Shown one piece after another: positions 8,631 through 17,770 of a stretch of DNA of 64,000 bases (its first letter is position 1; the number at the start of each line of letters is the position of its first letter). Both the position numbers and the translations under genes were made by a program. The stretch spans positions 652,001 to 716,000 of the forward strand of contig NZ_BRXR01000001.1 of the NCBI RefSeq assembly GCF_026012015.1. Reading direction: 5' to 3'. The notes under the pieces are model-generated. The model saw nothing but the letters and a program-made list of their open reading frames with translations. It made no database searches and had not been told where the DNA came from. The stretch comes from Clostridium omnivorum (GTDB taxonomy: Bacteria > Bacillota > Clostridia > Clostridiales > Clostridiaceae).

Positions 8631-10373
8631 CTATAATTTAAATCCGGAGGTAATTGCACTTAATTTATTAGTCATCTCAGATAGTCTTACAACATTGCTC
8701 TCAATCTCATTCATGGTGCTTAACTGCTCCTCTATACTTGCACTAATATTTTCTGTTCCTCCAGCTATTTCACTAGAAGTTACAGCTATATTACTTATAG
8801 CTTTTTCAATATCTTTAGTACTTTGAGCTTGTTGTTCATTTGAACTTTCAATATTCTCTATTTCGTTTACTATTTTTTGGATGTTCTCAATTATATTTTT
8901 TATACTTTCTCCAACCTCTGAAGCTTTTTCAACTCCTAGAGATACTTTATTCTCAACTTCACTAACTGATTTTACTGCTGAAGCCGACTTCAATTGATTG
9001 TCATTAACTAATGTGGCTATTTCTCTTGCTGCGTTGTTGCTTTCATCTGCAAGCTTCCTAATCTCATCAGCCACTACATTAAAGCCCTTTCCTGCTTCTC
9101 CAGCACGGGCAGCTTCTATAGCTGCATTTAATGCTAGCAAGTTAGTTTGTTCTGAAATTGATGTTATTATTTTAATTATATCTCCTATCTTCTTTGAAGA
9201 ATCATTTAACTCATTTATCATTACTGAAACTTCTTTTGAAGAATCAGCTATATCTGTTATTGATGAAACTATTTCTGTTATTTTTTCAGCTCCGCCTTCA
9301 GCAGCTTCCTTAGCTATTTTACTATTATTTGTAGTATTTTTACTTGCCTCTGAAGTAGCTTCAGAGAATCTTGCAAACTCAGTTAGGCTCGCTGTAGTTT
9401 CTTCTGCAACCGCAGCACCATCTGATGTACTTGAAGCTATTTCTACAACAGTACTAGATATTTCCTCTAATGCATTGGTTGTAGTTTGTGCCGCTCTATC
9501 TAGCTCCATTATAGATGTAGTAATTGTATCTGTAGATTGAGCTACCTCTCCTATAATAGAGTGAAGTTTGTCCATAAATATATCAAAGTCACGGCTTAGT
9601 TGTCCTATTTCATCCTTACTTTCATATCCTATTCTTTGTGTTAAGTCACCATTGTTATCTGATATTTCTTCAAGCTTTGATGTAACCTTCTTAACAGGAA
9701 CTATAATTGATCTAATTATAACAACAGATAATGCTAGTATAATTACAGCACATACTCCAAGTATCCCCAATAGAGCCCCTATTGTCTTTTTATAAGTTGT
9801 CTCACTATCTGTATAAGTTTGTTTAGCAGCGGCTACATGCTTATTAATTATCTTGTCCAAATCATCAACTAGAGTAGTCTTTGCTTTATCAAAGTTTTGA
9901 ACGTCGGTTGGAGCTCCTGGTTGTCCTTGCTTACCTGGCTGCCCTTGCGGTTGTCCACTTTGCTGTTGAGCTTGGCGCTCTTCCATAGACTTTATAAACG
10001 TGTCCTTTGCTTCAACATAACTTGCATAATCATTTAATACTGTTTTAAATTCTGAGTTATTCTTATAATTTGCCATTTTTTTATCTAAAGTAGCAATGCG
10101 ATTTGAAATGTTATTTAATACAGTTTGCCTCGAAGTATCATCACTACTATCCATATATGAACTGCCTTGATTACGAATAAAATCAATATCAGACTTAATA
10201 TTTTCAAGATCTATAATTGGAGTCATTCTGGAATTATTCAGCTCCATAATTTTAGAATTAACGTTAGATATTTGCTTTATAGAGGCAACACCTATAATAA
10301 GTAAAAATACCAAAAAACTTAGTGATAATATGCTGATTTTTTGTGCTAATTTAAAGTTCTTAAAAAAATTCAT
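8631..10373 (-). CDS. Methyl-accepting chemotaxis protein with a 4HB-like sensor
   Basis: A 580-residue transmembrane chemoreceptor. A short cytoplasmic start is followed by TM1 (about residues 13-33), an extracytoplasmic helical domain of about 160 residues, TM2 (about 195-220), a HAMP domain and a signalling domain whose tip contains [19 protein letters not shown]. The sensor has an unusual Gln-Gly-Pro-rich insert ([15 protein letters not shown]) at about residues 134-155. The start is MNFFKN, preceded by GGGGGAGGAAG; the longer frame would overlap the upstream gene. It lies 25 bases after the exporter permease with no terminator between, so it is the last gene of the exporter operon, which is unusual for a receptor. 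Confidence 0.9.
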   Translation of the reverse strand: MNFFKNFKLAQKISILSLSFLVFLLIIGVASIKQISNVNSKIMELNNSRMTPIIDLENIKSDIDFIRNQGSSYMDSSDDTSRQTVLNNISNRIATLDKKMANYKNNSEFKTVLNDYASYVEAKDTFIKSMEERQAQQQSGQPQGQPGKQGQPGAPTDVQNFDKAKTTLVDDLDKIINKHVAAAKQTYTDSETTYKKTIGALLGILGVCAVIILALSVVIIRSIIVPVKKVTSKLEEISDNNGDLTQRIGYESKDEIGQLSRDFDIFMDKLHSIIGEVAQSTDTITTSIMELDRAAQTTTNALEEISSTVVEIASSTSDGAAVAEETTASLTEFARFSEATSEASKNTTNNSKIAKEAAEGGAEKITEIVSSITDIADSSKEVSVMINELNDSSKKIGDIIKIITSISEQTNLLALNAAIEAARAGEAGKGFNVVADEIRKLADESNNAAREIATLVNDNQLKSASAVKSVSEVENKVSLGVEKASEVGESIKNIIENIQKIVNEIENIESSNEQQAQSTKDIEKAISNIAVTSSEIAGGTENISASIEEQLSTMNEIESNVVRLSEMTNKLSAITSGFKL

Positions 10374-10398
10374 TGTCTTCCTCCCCCGCACGTCTATT

Positions 10399-11595
10399 TT
10401 ATTCAAATCTTAGAGCGTCTATTGGATTCAATCTAGAAGCCTTATTTGCAGGATAGATACCAAATACTATTCCTACAGTAATTGAAAATACAAATGCAGC
10501 AATTACTACATTATTGGAAATAAGAATAGTCGTACTGAAGAAATGCTGTCCAACATATGCGCCTAAATAGCCAAGCAGAACTCCGATAATTCCTCCAAGC
10601 CCGCTAACACTTGCAGCTTCAATTAGAAACTGCATAAGTATTGTCCTTCTCTTTGCTCCAATTGCTTTTCTAGTTCCTATTTCTCTAGTTCTTTCTACCA
10701 CAGATACAAGCATTATGTTCATTATTCCTATCCCCCCTACAACTAGAGAGATAGCTGCTATTCCAGCAAGCATAGTAGTCATGCTCTTATTAGTAGAAGT
10801 AGCAGTTTCTAAAATACTTGTTTGATTCATTACTCTATAGTAATTTCTAGTAGCGTTACTATTAGAAGTATCTGTTATTTTGTATTTCTTATTTAAAAAT
10901 AGTGTTAGATAAGACATTGCAGTATCAACTTTTTCCTTGCTTTCTGCTTCTATATAGAAAGTCTTAGCATTAGCTGTCTTTAAAAGCCTTTCTCCAGAGG
11001 ATATTGGAATAATAATTCTATCGTCACTTGAGCCTGATGAGGAAGTACCCTCAGAATTTAGCACTCCTACTATAGAAAACTCTATTCCATTAACATACAT
11101 GGTATTTCCCACAACATTTGTTGTATCAAAAAGATTTTTTGCAGTCTCAGGTCCTATTACAAGTACATTGTATCTATTATCAATATCCCTTTCAGTAATA
11201 AATCTACCGGCACTTACTGTTAACTTTCTTATTTCTGCATAATTTGGGGTTGAAGCCTCTAAAGTAGTTGTATCAGATTTAGTTCCATACTTTATATTTA
11301 CACTCCCTTGAGATATAGCTGGAGCTATTTCCTTAATACCTGGTTTAGTTTTAAGGTCAGCCAGTTCTTCGTCAGTTATGGTAGGTGTTCTATTTCCCAT
11401 TATATTTACAGTAATTAAATTTGTACCCAACTTTTCAATTTGATCACTAACCTGCTTTTGAGTTCCCTGCCCCATGCCAACTAATATAATTACAGAGGAT
11501 ATGCCTATTATAATACCCAGCATAGTCAAAAATGATCGCATTTTATTGTTCCATACTGAAGATAAGGCCATTTTAATTAGCTTTGAAAATCTCAT
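10399..11595 (-). CDS. MacB-like ABC transporter permease (FtsX domain)
   Basis: A 398-residue permease with four predicted helices. It has an N-terminal helix ([20 protein letters not shown] region, residues 19-42), a large extracytoplasmic MacB_PCD domain (about 45-260) and a C-terminal FtsX domain with three helices containing the conserved [17 protein letters not shown] loop. This is the MacB or YknZ type, which uses mechanotransmission rather than a channel. It overlaps the ATPase gene by four bases (ATGA). Together with the adaptor it forms a Gram-positive MacA-MacB system like Bacillus YknWXYZ, which exports peptides or protects against toxins. Confidence 0.93.
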   Translation of the reverse strand: MRFSKLIKMALSSVWNNKMRSFLTMLGIIIGISSVIILVGMGQGTQKQVSDQIEKLGTNLITVNIMGNRTPTITDEELADLKTKPGIKEIAPAISQGSVNIKYGTKSDTTTLEASTPNYAEIRKLTVSAGRFITERDIDNRYNVLVIGPETAKNLFDTTNVVGNTMYVNGIEFSIVGVLNSEGTSSSGSSDDRIIIPISSGERLLKTANAKTFYIEAESKEKVDTAMSYLTLFLNKKYKITDTSNSNATRNYYRVMNQTSILETATSTNKSMTTMLAGIAAISLVVGGIGIMNIMLVSVVERTREIGTRKAIGAKRRTILMQFLIEAASVSGLGGIIGVLLGYLGAYVGQHFFSTTILISNNVVIAAFVFSITVGIVFGIYPANKASRLNPIDALRFE

Positions 11596-12308
11596 GCTTC
11601 CACCTCACTTTTGTTTGATGAATCAGAGGTTATCTTTCCGTCTTTAACTGTAACTTCTCTTTTAGCATAAGAAGCTATTTCTCTATCATGGGTAATCATT
11701 ATTATTGTGTTCCCTTCATTATTTAAATCAGTGAGCATTTTCAGCACTTCTTTTCCTGTTTTACTATCTAATGCACCTGTAGGTTCATCAGCTAATATTA
11801 TCTGTGGCTCTGTAACTAATGCTCTAGCTATTGCCACTCTCTGCATTTGACCGCCAGAAAGCTCTGTTGGCTTATGTTTTACATGGCTGCTGAGACCTAC
11901 TTTTTCAATTGCAGCCAATGCCTTTTCTCTAATTTTATTATTAGGATATCCTGAATATAATAAAGGCAGTTCAACATTTTCTAATATATTTAGTTTCGGA
12001 AGTAAATTATAATTTTGAAATATAAACCCTATTTTTTTATTTCTTATTTCTGCAAGCCTATTATCACTGCAGTTTGTATCTATACCATCTAAAAAATATT
12101 GCCCATTAGTTGGTGTATCTAAGCACCCAATAATATTCATAAGTGTTGATTTTCCAGCACCTGAGGGACCTACGATGGCCACATATTCCCCTTTACGTAT
12201 GTTTAGATCTACCTCATCAAGCGCTTTAAAGCTGCTGTTTCCCATTTTATAAATTTTATCTATATTAGTCATCTTAATTATTTCTTTATCATTAAAATTC
12301 TCTTCCAT
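11592..12308 (-). CDS. MacB/LolD-type ABC ATPase
   Basis: A 238-residue ATPase. Walker A GPSGAGKS is at residues 47-54, the Q-loop at FIFQNYNLLPKL, the signature LSGGQMQRVAIARAL at about 149-163 and Walker B IILADEPTGALD right after. These features are diagnostic of the MacB, LolD and FtsE family, which pairs with FtsX-domain permeases. The gene lies between the adaptor and the permease, and overlaps the permease. GAGGGAAG precedes the ATG. Confidence 0.94.
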   Translation of the reverse strand: MEENFNDKEIIKMTNIDKIYKMGNSSFKALDEVDLNIRKGEYVAIVGPSGAGKSTLMNIIGCLDTPTNGQYFLDGIDTNCSDNRLAEIRNKKIGFIFQNYNLLPKLNILENVELPLLYSGYPNNKIREKALAAIEKVGLSSHVKHKPTELSGGQMQRVAIARALVTEPQIILADEPTGALDSKTGKEVLKMLTDLNNEGNTIIMITHDREIASYAKREVTVKDGKITSDSSNKSEVEA

Positions 12309-12353
12309 ATACTTCCCTCCTCAAGGCTCTATGATGTTCTAGCGTATTTACAA

Positions 12354-13625
12354 CTAGTTCTTAGTTGACCCACTGCTACCGCTATTTCCATTACTGCTTG
12401 AACGAGTTCCTCCGCCATTGTTTCCTCCAGGAGCTCCACCCATGTCTCCAGGGCCTCCACCCATATTGCCTCCGAAGCCACCTAAGTTATTTTTATTGTT
12501 ATTATTTGTATTGCTGCTTGTTGAAGGCATTTTTATTAGAACCTTTTCACCCTCAGTAAGACCTTCTGTTACCTCAATATAATTTTCAGTTTCAAGTCCA
12601 GTCTTTATTGCAACCAATTTACTGTTGCTTGAGCTTACCTGTGCATTATTTCTAGGGGTTCCATTTTGATTATTGCTAGTCTGCTGATTTGATGAATTCT
12701 GATTATTATTTGTAGAGTTTGTAGTGCTATTTGTTGCTTCAACCCTAACAAACTTTTGTCCATTATTTTCGACCAAAGCTTCAGCAGGTATTACCAATGC
12801 ATTTTCTTTACTTTCTACAGCAATAGTTACATTTGCATTCATACCAAGTTTAATTCCAGTAGGATTGCTTACTGCAACTACAACATCATATGTAGTTACA
12901 TTATTTGAAGTAGTTCCTGTTTGCGCTATAGTCTCAACAGAACCTTCAAAGCTTTTATCTTTAAGAGCATCAAATTTTATAGTTGCCTTTTGACCTGCTT
13001 TTATTTTACCAATGTCCAATTCATCAACAGATACTTTTACTTTTATTGAATTCATGTCTACTACAGTTAAAACACTCTTTCCGGATTGTACACTGTCTCC
13101 ATTACTATTATTTATAGCAGTTATAGTTCCTCCTATTGGAGATGTAACTGTCATCTTACTTAATTGAGTATTAGCATCAGCAAGCTGAGCAGTTGCATCG
13201 CTTACGGATAGCTTATCCATCGCTACTTTATTATCATCTACTTTTTCTGCACTTTCATCACTTGTTAATGTGAGGTTTTGCTTAGTTAAGTTATTCTTTG
13301 CTGTTGTCACATTTTTTCTAAGATCGTCACTATCTGAAGTAAATAACTTTTGACCTGCAGTAACAGTATCTCCCACTTTAAGGCTCAAGTCTTTTAAATT
13401 ACCGTTGTTGCTTGGAGACACATCTTTAGTTGTAGCTGCATATGCTGTGCCAGTTCCCTGAACTGTTACTTGTAAGTTCATTTTTCTAACACTTGTATTC
13501 AAATACTGAACTGATGCTGCAACTGTTTTCTTTGTGAAAAAGGCATTATAGCCATAGTAGCCACCCACACCAATAACTGCAACAACTACACATGCTATAA
13601 TTGCTTTAATTAATTTGCTTTTCAT
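12354..13625 (-). CDS. MacA-like membrane fusion protein (HlyD/RND adaptor family)
   Basis: A 423-residue adaptor with a membrane anchor at residues 5-24, a lipoyl-like half motif (NGNLKDLSLKVGDTVTAGQ, about 73-91), a short helical hairpin with the partner half (TVTSPIGGTITAINNSNGDSV), a beta-barrel and a membrane-proximal domain. The barrel is interrupted by an Asn/Ser/Gln-rich stretch (about residues 298-336), and the protein ends in about 50 residues of Asn/Gly/Ser with repeated GG and GGG. Both segments look disordered and may reach into the cell wall. It is the first gene of the operon adaptor-ATPase-permease-chemoreceptor, with GGGAGGAAT as ribosome site. Confidence 0.9.
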   Translation of the reverse strand: MKSKLIKAIIACVVVAVIGVGGYYGYNAFFTKKTVAASVQYLNTSVRKMNLQVTVQGTGTAYAATTKDVSPSNNGNLKDLSLKVGDTVTAGQKLFTSDSDDLRKNVTTAKNNLTKQNLTLTSDESAEKVDDNKVAMDKLSVSDATAQLADANTQLSKMTVTSPIGGTITAINNSNGDSVQSGKSVLTVVDMNSIKVKVSVDELDIGKIKAGQKATIKFDALKDKSFEGSVETIAQTGTTSNNVTTYDVVVAVSNPTGIKLGMNANVTIAVESKENALVIPAEALVENNGQKFVRVEATNSTTNSTNNNQNSSNQQTSNNQNGTPRNNAQVSSSNSKLVAIKTGLETENYIEVTEGLTEGEKVLIKMPSTSSNTNNNNKNNLGGFGGNMGGGPGDMGGAPGGNNGGGTRSSSNGNSGSSGSTKN

Positions 13626-13718
13626 TAATTATTCCTCCCTCAATTTAAAATAAAATATAAATATTCCTTTATAATTCTCTTATCTTCTTGCTTTCCATAT
13701 TTAGAATTATAAATGGAA

Positions 13719-13760
13719 ATTGTAGCATGAGTATCGAAAATTTATGTGAACTTTATGTGA
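13719..13760 (-). promoter_or_regulatory. Putative promoter and response-regulator operator of the exporter operon
   Basis: On the plus strand TTTATGTGA occurs twice exactly 11 bases apart (13741-13749 and 13752-13760), the spacing used by OmpR-family dimers. Read towards the adaptor gene the half sites are TCACATAAA. A TACAAT -10-like hexamer (13719-13724, minus strand) lies 16 bases further, placing the second half site over the -35 region, as expected for an activator. The start codon is about 95 bases further on. This is inference from pattern and position. Confidence 0.55.
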
Positions 13761-13772
13761 TATGGGAAAAAT

Positions 13773-13802
13773 AAAAAACCAGCTTTACTGCTGGTTTTTT
13801 AT
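13773..13802 (-). terminator. Terminator of the two-component operon
   Basis: The stem AAAACCAGC/GCTGGTTTT with a short loop is flanked by A's on the left and T's on the right. It ends the histidine kinase transcript just upstream of the exporter operon operator, so the two operons are separately transcribed. Confidence 0.87.
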
Positions 13803-13815
13803 TTAAATAAGCTAT

Positions 13816-15207
13816 TTATTTTATAGGTAATTTAATTATAAAGCTGACGCCCTTTTCTCTATTTACTGCTTTTATATTTCCGCCATAAAAATCAATTATT
13901 TTTTTTGATATTGCAAGTCCAAGTCCAAAGTTTCCAGTTTTATCTTTATAAAAATTATCAAAAATACGGTGAATATTTTCAGCCTTTATATTGGGGCCGT
14001 CGTTGTATATATCTAATACTGCATAGCCGTCTTGTTCTCTCAAGGTTACAGCTATTTTTTCATTTGCATATCTTAATCCATTTTCTAAAATATTTTCAAT
14101 TGAAACCTGTATTTTATCAAGATTTCCGTTAATAGCTATTTTATCCATGGAAAGATCCCATTCAATCTTACTATTTACCACTTCAAATCTATTAATAATG
14201 TGCATCAATAAATCATACAGGTTAATTGAAGTGCTTTCACTATTATTAGTGAGTACATAATCCAGAGTATTTAAATAAAGTAATTGCTTAATTTTCTTTT
14301 CTAGGCTCATGGCCTCATTTCTAATGATTTCAGCAGTTTTCTCAACTGAATCTATATAAACACCATCAATAATTGCATCAGCATGGCTCATAATTACCAT
14401 AACAGGTGTTTTCAAATCATGGGATATACTCTGTAAAAACATTTTTTCTTCCTCATCGGCATGCTTTAATTCCTTTTGCATGCGATTCATTGAATCTACT
14501 AGTCTCCCTATCTCATCTTCATTATTAATGCGCAATGGCTCTTTCCAATCCTTATGAGCTATTCTCATTGTATAGTCTTCTAGTTCCTTAAGAGGCTTAG
14601 AAATATAGTTTGCAACCACCTTAGCTGTTATAAAGCCTATTGCTATAAAAACTACACCTATTATTATTATTGTGTACAATATCCCATTATCATTTATAAT
14701 TGGCAAATAGGATATCAAATAGGACTTTCCAGTGCTATCACTTGGTATCGAACTTATAATAAAAATATACCTTGTATTATTGTGTGTTGCACTAAACTGT
14801 TTTTCATTTAGTTTTTCATTATTTATAAAGCTTGTCATCCAAGTTCTTGTTTCAACACTATCATTATCCTTCATATGTGCAGGTAATCCTTCAGGGGGAA
14901 CATCTGGAAAACCAGGCTTTCTATTTACTTCCTTAAATATAGGATTGCTACTGTCACCTAGGTTTACTGTAAAATGTCGACTTTCTTTCAAATTAGCAAA
15001 TTCATTTGACCTATTATGTTCATCATAATTATTGTTCTGCAGCAATATATCATGTGCCACTTTTAAATCCTGTGCTTTAGATTTATCACTTATTTGTCTA
15101 AAGACAAATAGGTATAATAATGATAGACTGCATATTATTATAAGAATTACAGCCGTAAAAGTGGTCCAGATTCTCATTGTTAATGATTTAAATCTTAGCT
15201 TTTTCAT
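13816..15207 (-). CDS. Sensor histidine kinase
   Basis: A 463-residue membrane kinase. TM1 is about residues 13-36, an extracytoplasmic domain of about 135 residues follows, TM2 is about 175-197, then comes HAMP. The phospho-acceptor is His263 in SHDLKTPVMVI, and the ATPase domain shows an N box (NILENGLRYANEK), G1 (DIYNDGPNI) and G2 (FGLGLAISKKII). The sensor domain is not recognised. It shares a TAATG overlap with the response regulator gene. It probably senses an envelope or antimicrobial signal and controls the adjacent exporter, as adjacent kinases commonly do in Firmicutes. Confidence 0.93.
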   Translation of the reverse strand: MKKLRFKSLTMRIWTTFTAVILIIICSLSLLYLFVFRQISDKSKAQDLKVAHDILLQNNNYDEHNRSNEFANLKESRHFTVNLGDSSNPIFKEVNRKPGFPDVPPEGLPAHMKDNDSVETRTWMTSFINNEKLNEKQFSATHNNTRYIFIISSIPSDSTGKSYLISYLPIINDNGILYTIIIIGVVFIAIGFITAKVVANYISKPLKELEDYTMRIAHKDWKEPLRINNEDEIGRLVDSMNRMQKELKHADEEEKMFLQSISHDLKTPVMVIMSHADAIIDGVYIDSVEKTAEIIRNEAMSLEKKIKQLLYLNTLDYVLTNNSESTSINLYDLLMHIINRFEVVNSKIEWDLSMDKIAINGNLDKIQVSIENILENGLRYANEKIAVTLREQDGYAVLDIYNDGPNIKAENIHRIFDNFYKDKTGNFGLGLAISKKIIDFYGGNIKAVNREKGVSFIIKLPIK

Positions 15208-15884
15208 TATTTTACCACCAACTTATAACCATATCCATATACAGTATCAATACTTAATGCTGCTAGCTTTCTTCTTAGCCTTCTGATAGTATCATCAACT
15301 ACACGGTCTGAACCGAAGTAATCTTCACCCCATACACTTACTAAAATCTGTTCTCTTGAAACTAAGTTATTCTTGTTTTCAATAAAATAAGATAATAATT
15401 CAAATTCTTTATTTGTAAGCTGAATTTCTTCGCCCTCAAAAAACACCGTTCTCTGCTTTTTGTTAATGATATATCCTTCAATATCAATTACAGATTCCAA
15501 AGGCTGACTGCTTTCTTTTCCATATATTCTTTCCATTAGCTTGTTTGTTCTTATTACAAGTTCTCTTGGTAAAAATGGCTTTGATAAGTAATCATCACTG
15601 CCAAGTTCCAAACCTACAACTCTGTCCAATTCTTCATTTCTAGCAGACATAAAAATTACAGGAGTGCTTTTATTATTGCTTTTTACAGCTTTAATAATCT
15701 CATATCCATCTGTATCCGGAAGCATAATATCAAGTATCCATAAATCCGGCATATCTTTTATTCTTTCTAAAGCAGAACTGCCATTTTCAAAAGTTGTAAC
15801 TTCGTATCCTTCTCTTTGCAAATACTTTTCAAGTAATATATTTAAGCTCTTCTCATCTTCAACCAAATAAATCCTTCTTGACAA
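15207..15884 (-). CDS. OmpR-family response regulator
   Basis: A response regulator of about 225 residues with a receiver domain (phospho-acceptor Asp in LWILDIMLPD, acidic pocket VEDE, Lys in YLSKPF) and a C-terminal winged helix (LTNKEFELLSYFIE, ending TVYGYGYKLVVK). The start is ambiguous: GTG at 15893, ATG at 15890 and TTG at 15884 are in frame. I chose TTG because GAGGTG is eight bases from it and too close to the others. It is the first gene of the two-component operon and likely binds the 11-bp TGTGA repeats found in front of itself and of the exporter operon. Confidence 0.92.
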   Translation of the reverse strand: MSRRIYLVEDEKSLNILLEKYLQREGYEVTTFENGSSALERIKDMPDLWILDIMLPDTDGYEIIKAVKSNNKSTPVIFMSARNEELDRVVGLELGSDDYLSKPFLPRELVIRTNKLMERIYGKESSQPLESVIDIEGYIINKKQRTVFFEGEEIQLTNKEFELLSYFIENKNNLVSREQILVSVWGEDYFGSDRVVDDTIRRLRRKLAALSIDTVYGYGYKLVVK

Positions 15885-15935
15885 GTTCATCACCTCATTA
15901 CATCAAAATACGTAATATACTTTACTTTAATCATT

Positions 15936-15990
15936 ATTGTAACACATAACTTTAGAAAAAATATAGAATAAATGTGTGAAAAATATGTGA
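15936..15990 (-). promoter_or_regulatory. Putative promoter and autoregulatory repeat of the two-component operon
   Basis: TGTGA occurs at 15975-15979 and 15986-15990 on the plus strand, an 11-base period identical to that at the exporter operon. A TACAAT hexamer (15936-15941, minus strand) is a candidate -10. The repeat-to-hexamer distance is 13 bases longer than at the exporter promoter, so the geometry differs and the -10 assignment is uncertain. Confidence 0.42.
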
Positions 15991-16008
15991 TATAATATGG
16001 TGATATTA

Positions 16009-16638
16009 TTACTTTAATAAATTATCACAATAGGTTAAACAAGTTTTTTTAAATACATCAGCAAACCTCTTATCTGCTTCTTCTTTACTGACATTGTAAA
16101 AATCAGCCCACTTATCTCCAAGAGTAAAGTAAACTGCTCCAGGTATTAACCCAAAGAAAAATGAATATATCATAATATCCATAGAGTCGTCTATTTTAGC
16201 TCCACAGCTTTCCATATTAGCTATCATTTTAGGCAACGAAGGAAGTAAAAGCTTAAATATAGAGGTATCTTCAGAACCACTTTTTAGTGCTTCAATAGTT
16301 ATTATCCTTAAAATATCTTTTCTTTCTTCAAGATGTTTAAATACTTTATCAAAAAATACTTCAATATCTTCTTTATTAAAGCTTTTAATTTCTTTTAGTA
16401 CCTTTTCTTTTTTATTCATCGTTTGATTTATATTATCTCTAACAAGCTCTTCTAATAGCTTTTCCTTATTTTCAAAGTAATAATAAAGTAGTGCCTTATT
16501 CACCTTTGCTTTTTTAGCTATTTCGTCTACCCTCGCCCCGTCAAAACCCTTTTCTGCAAAAATAGCTTCTGCAGCTTTTAATATCTTTGTTTTTGCTTCC
16601 TTACTTTTTTCAGGATCATTTTTTATCTGAATTCTCAT
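16009..16638 (-). CDS. TetR-family transcriptional regulator
   Basis: A 209-residue repressor. The N-terminal TetR_N domain shows ILKAAEAIFAEKGFDGARV with the recognition helix in VNKALLYYYFENKEKLLEEL (helix-turn-helix about residues 20-65). The C-terminal part is helical and probably binds a small ligand. A 16-base palindrome 21 bases before the start codon is the obvious self-operator. AGGAG precedes the ATG. Target genes beyond itself cannot be named; the lysophospholipase-like gene upstream is separated by a terminator. Confidence 0.9.
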   Translation of the reverse strand: MRIQIKNDPEKSKEAKTKILKAAEAIFAEKGFDGARVDEIAKKAKVNKALLYYYFENKEKLLEELVRDNINQTMNKKEKVLKEIKSFNKEDIEVFFDKVFKHLEERKDILRIITIEALKSGSEDTSIFKLLLPSLPKMIANMESCGAKIDDSMDIMIYSFFFGLIPGAVYFTLGDKWADFYNVSKEEADKRFADVFKKTCLTYCDNLLK

Positions 16639-16658
16639 AGCTCCTCCATTATATTTTA

Positions 16659-16674
16659 AACTGACCAGTCAGTT
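16659..16674. promoter_or_regulatory. Palindromic operator for the TetR regulator
   Basis: The sequence AACTGACCAGTCAGTT has perfect 7-base arms around CA. Its length, symmetry and position in front of the tetR-type gene fit a TetR-family operator for autoregulation. Confidence 0.65.
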
Positions 16675-16748
16675 AATTGTATCAAACTTCTCGCTCTTTT
16701 TCAATAAGCACTATACTTATTTAGTCATAATTTTTATTTTGTACTATT

Positions 16749-16793
16749 AAAAAAACGTGATTTGCTCTATATTGAGCTAAAATCACGTTTTTA
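16749..16793 (-). terminator. Terminator after the lysophospholipase-like gene
   Basis: The stem AAAAACGTGATTT and its complement enclose an inner GCTC/GAGC helix. A- and T-tracts on the two sides make it potentially bidirectional. Confidence 0.87.
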
Positions 16794-16797
16794 AATC

Positions 16798-17721
16798 CTA
16801 ATGAATTTTTAACCAGTCTATTATATCTCTTGTAACTTCATCTCTATTTAATTCATTTAGCATTTCATGCCTGCCATCCTTATAAAACTTGTAAGAAACA
16901 TCTTTAATTCCAAGTGCTTTATAGGTATTAATAAGCTGGTTTACAGTTTTTGTATTGCTTCCTACAGGGTCTTTGTCTCCACTAAACAGATATATAGGCA
17001 GCTCCTTAGGAATTTTGTTCATATTTTCTATCTTATGATTTTCCTTTAGACCTTTAAGTAAGTCGTAAAAATAACCCGCACTAAAAATTCCTCCACAAAA
17101 TGGATCAGCTATATATTTATCAACTTCCTTCTCATCCCTGCTAAGCCAATCGAACTCAGTTCTCGAAGGTTTAAAGCACTTATTATAGCCTCCAAAAGAT
17201 AGATTATTTAATTTAGGACTTTTTGTTTCTGCCCCTTGTTTTTTTACTTCTCTCTTAGCTATCCATGTTGCTAAATTTATTATTGGTCCCATTTTTCCTG
17301 CAGTACCTGATAATATTGCTCCATTTAATTGATTACCATATCTATAAATAAAACTTTGAGTGAGAAATGATCCCATACTGTGTCCCATAAGGAATACAGG
17401 AAGATTTTCATTTTCATTTCTTATTAAACAATTTAGCTCATATAAGTCTTTTACCATCCAATTGAATCCATCTTCTCCCATATAGCCTACCTTTTCAAGA
17501 GTACCTGCAGTTTTACCATGTCCTCTATGATCATTCGCATAAACTATGTACCCCTCTTTTGTCAATGCTTCTGCAAATCTCCTGTATCTTGCGGCAGTTT
17601 CAGCCATTCCATGCGCAAGCTGCAAAATCCCCTTGGATGCTTCCAGATTTTCTGGTACCCACTTATAAACAAATAATTCTACTCCCTGCGAATCTTTAAA
17701 AGTAAAAACTTCCTCTTTCAT
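16798..17721 (-). CDS. Lysophospholipase / monoacylglycerol lipase-like hydrolase
   Basis: A 307-residue serine hydrolase of the Hydrolase_4 (PldB) family. It has LQLAHGMAETAARYRRFA (oxyanion segment, about residues 34-51), YANDHRGHGKT near 60-70, the nucleophile GHSMGSF near 112-118 (Ser), and late Asp and His in FSGDKDPVG and DGRHEMLNE. Members hydrolyse monoacylglycerol or lysophospholipids. I start at the second ATG (MKEEVF) because AGGGGG is seven bases upstream; the first ATG is too close to it. No lid or signal peptide is seen, so the enzyme is cytoplasmic. Confidence 0.88.
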   Translation of the reverse strand: MKEEVFTFKDSQGVELFVYKWVPENLEASKGILQLAHGMAETAARYRRFAEALTKEGYIVYANDHRGHGKTAGTLEKVGYMGEDGFNWMVKDLYELNCLIRNENENLPVFLMGHSMGSFLTQSFIYRYGNQLNGAILSGTAGKMGPIINLATWIAKREVKKQGAETKSPKLNNLSFGGYNKCFKPSRTEFDWLSRDEKEVDKYIADPFCGGIFSAGYFYDLLKGLKENHKIENMNKIPKELPIYLFSGDKDPVGSNTKTVNQLINTYKALGIKDVSYKFYKDGRHEMLNELNRDEVTRDIIDWLKIH

Positions 17722-17737
17722 ACCCATGCCCCCTAAA

Positions 17738-17770
17738 ATATTTATATATTTATATATTTATATTTTTATA
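17738..17770. repeat. Short TATATATT tandem tract
   Basis: Three to four imperfect copies of ATATTTAT/TATATATT fill the 49-base space between the helicase stop and the hydrolase start. It could serve as an AT-rich promoter element for the hydrolase; there is no stem-loop. Confidence 0.5.

Noticed and set aside
8998-9540. 180-codon plus-strand frame inside the chemoreceptor gene
   Set aside because: It is the antisense of the signalling domain, whose repetitive Ala/Ser codons keep the opposite frame open; it has no start site.
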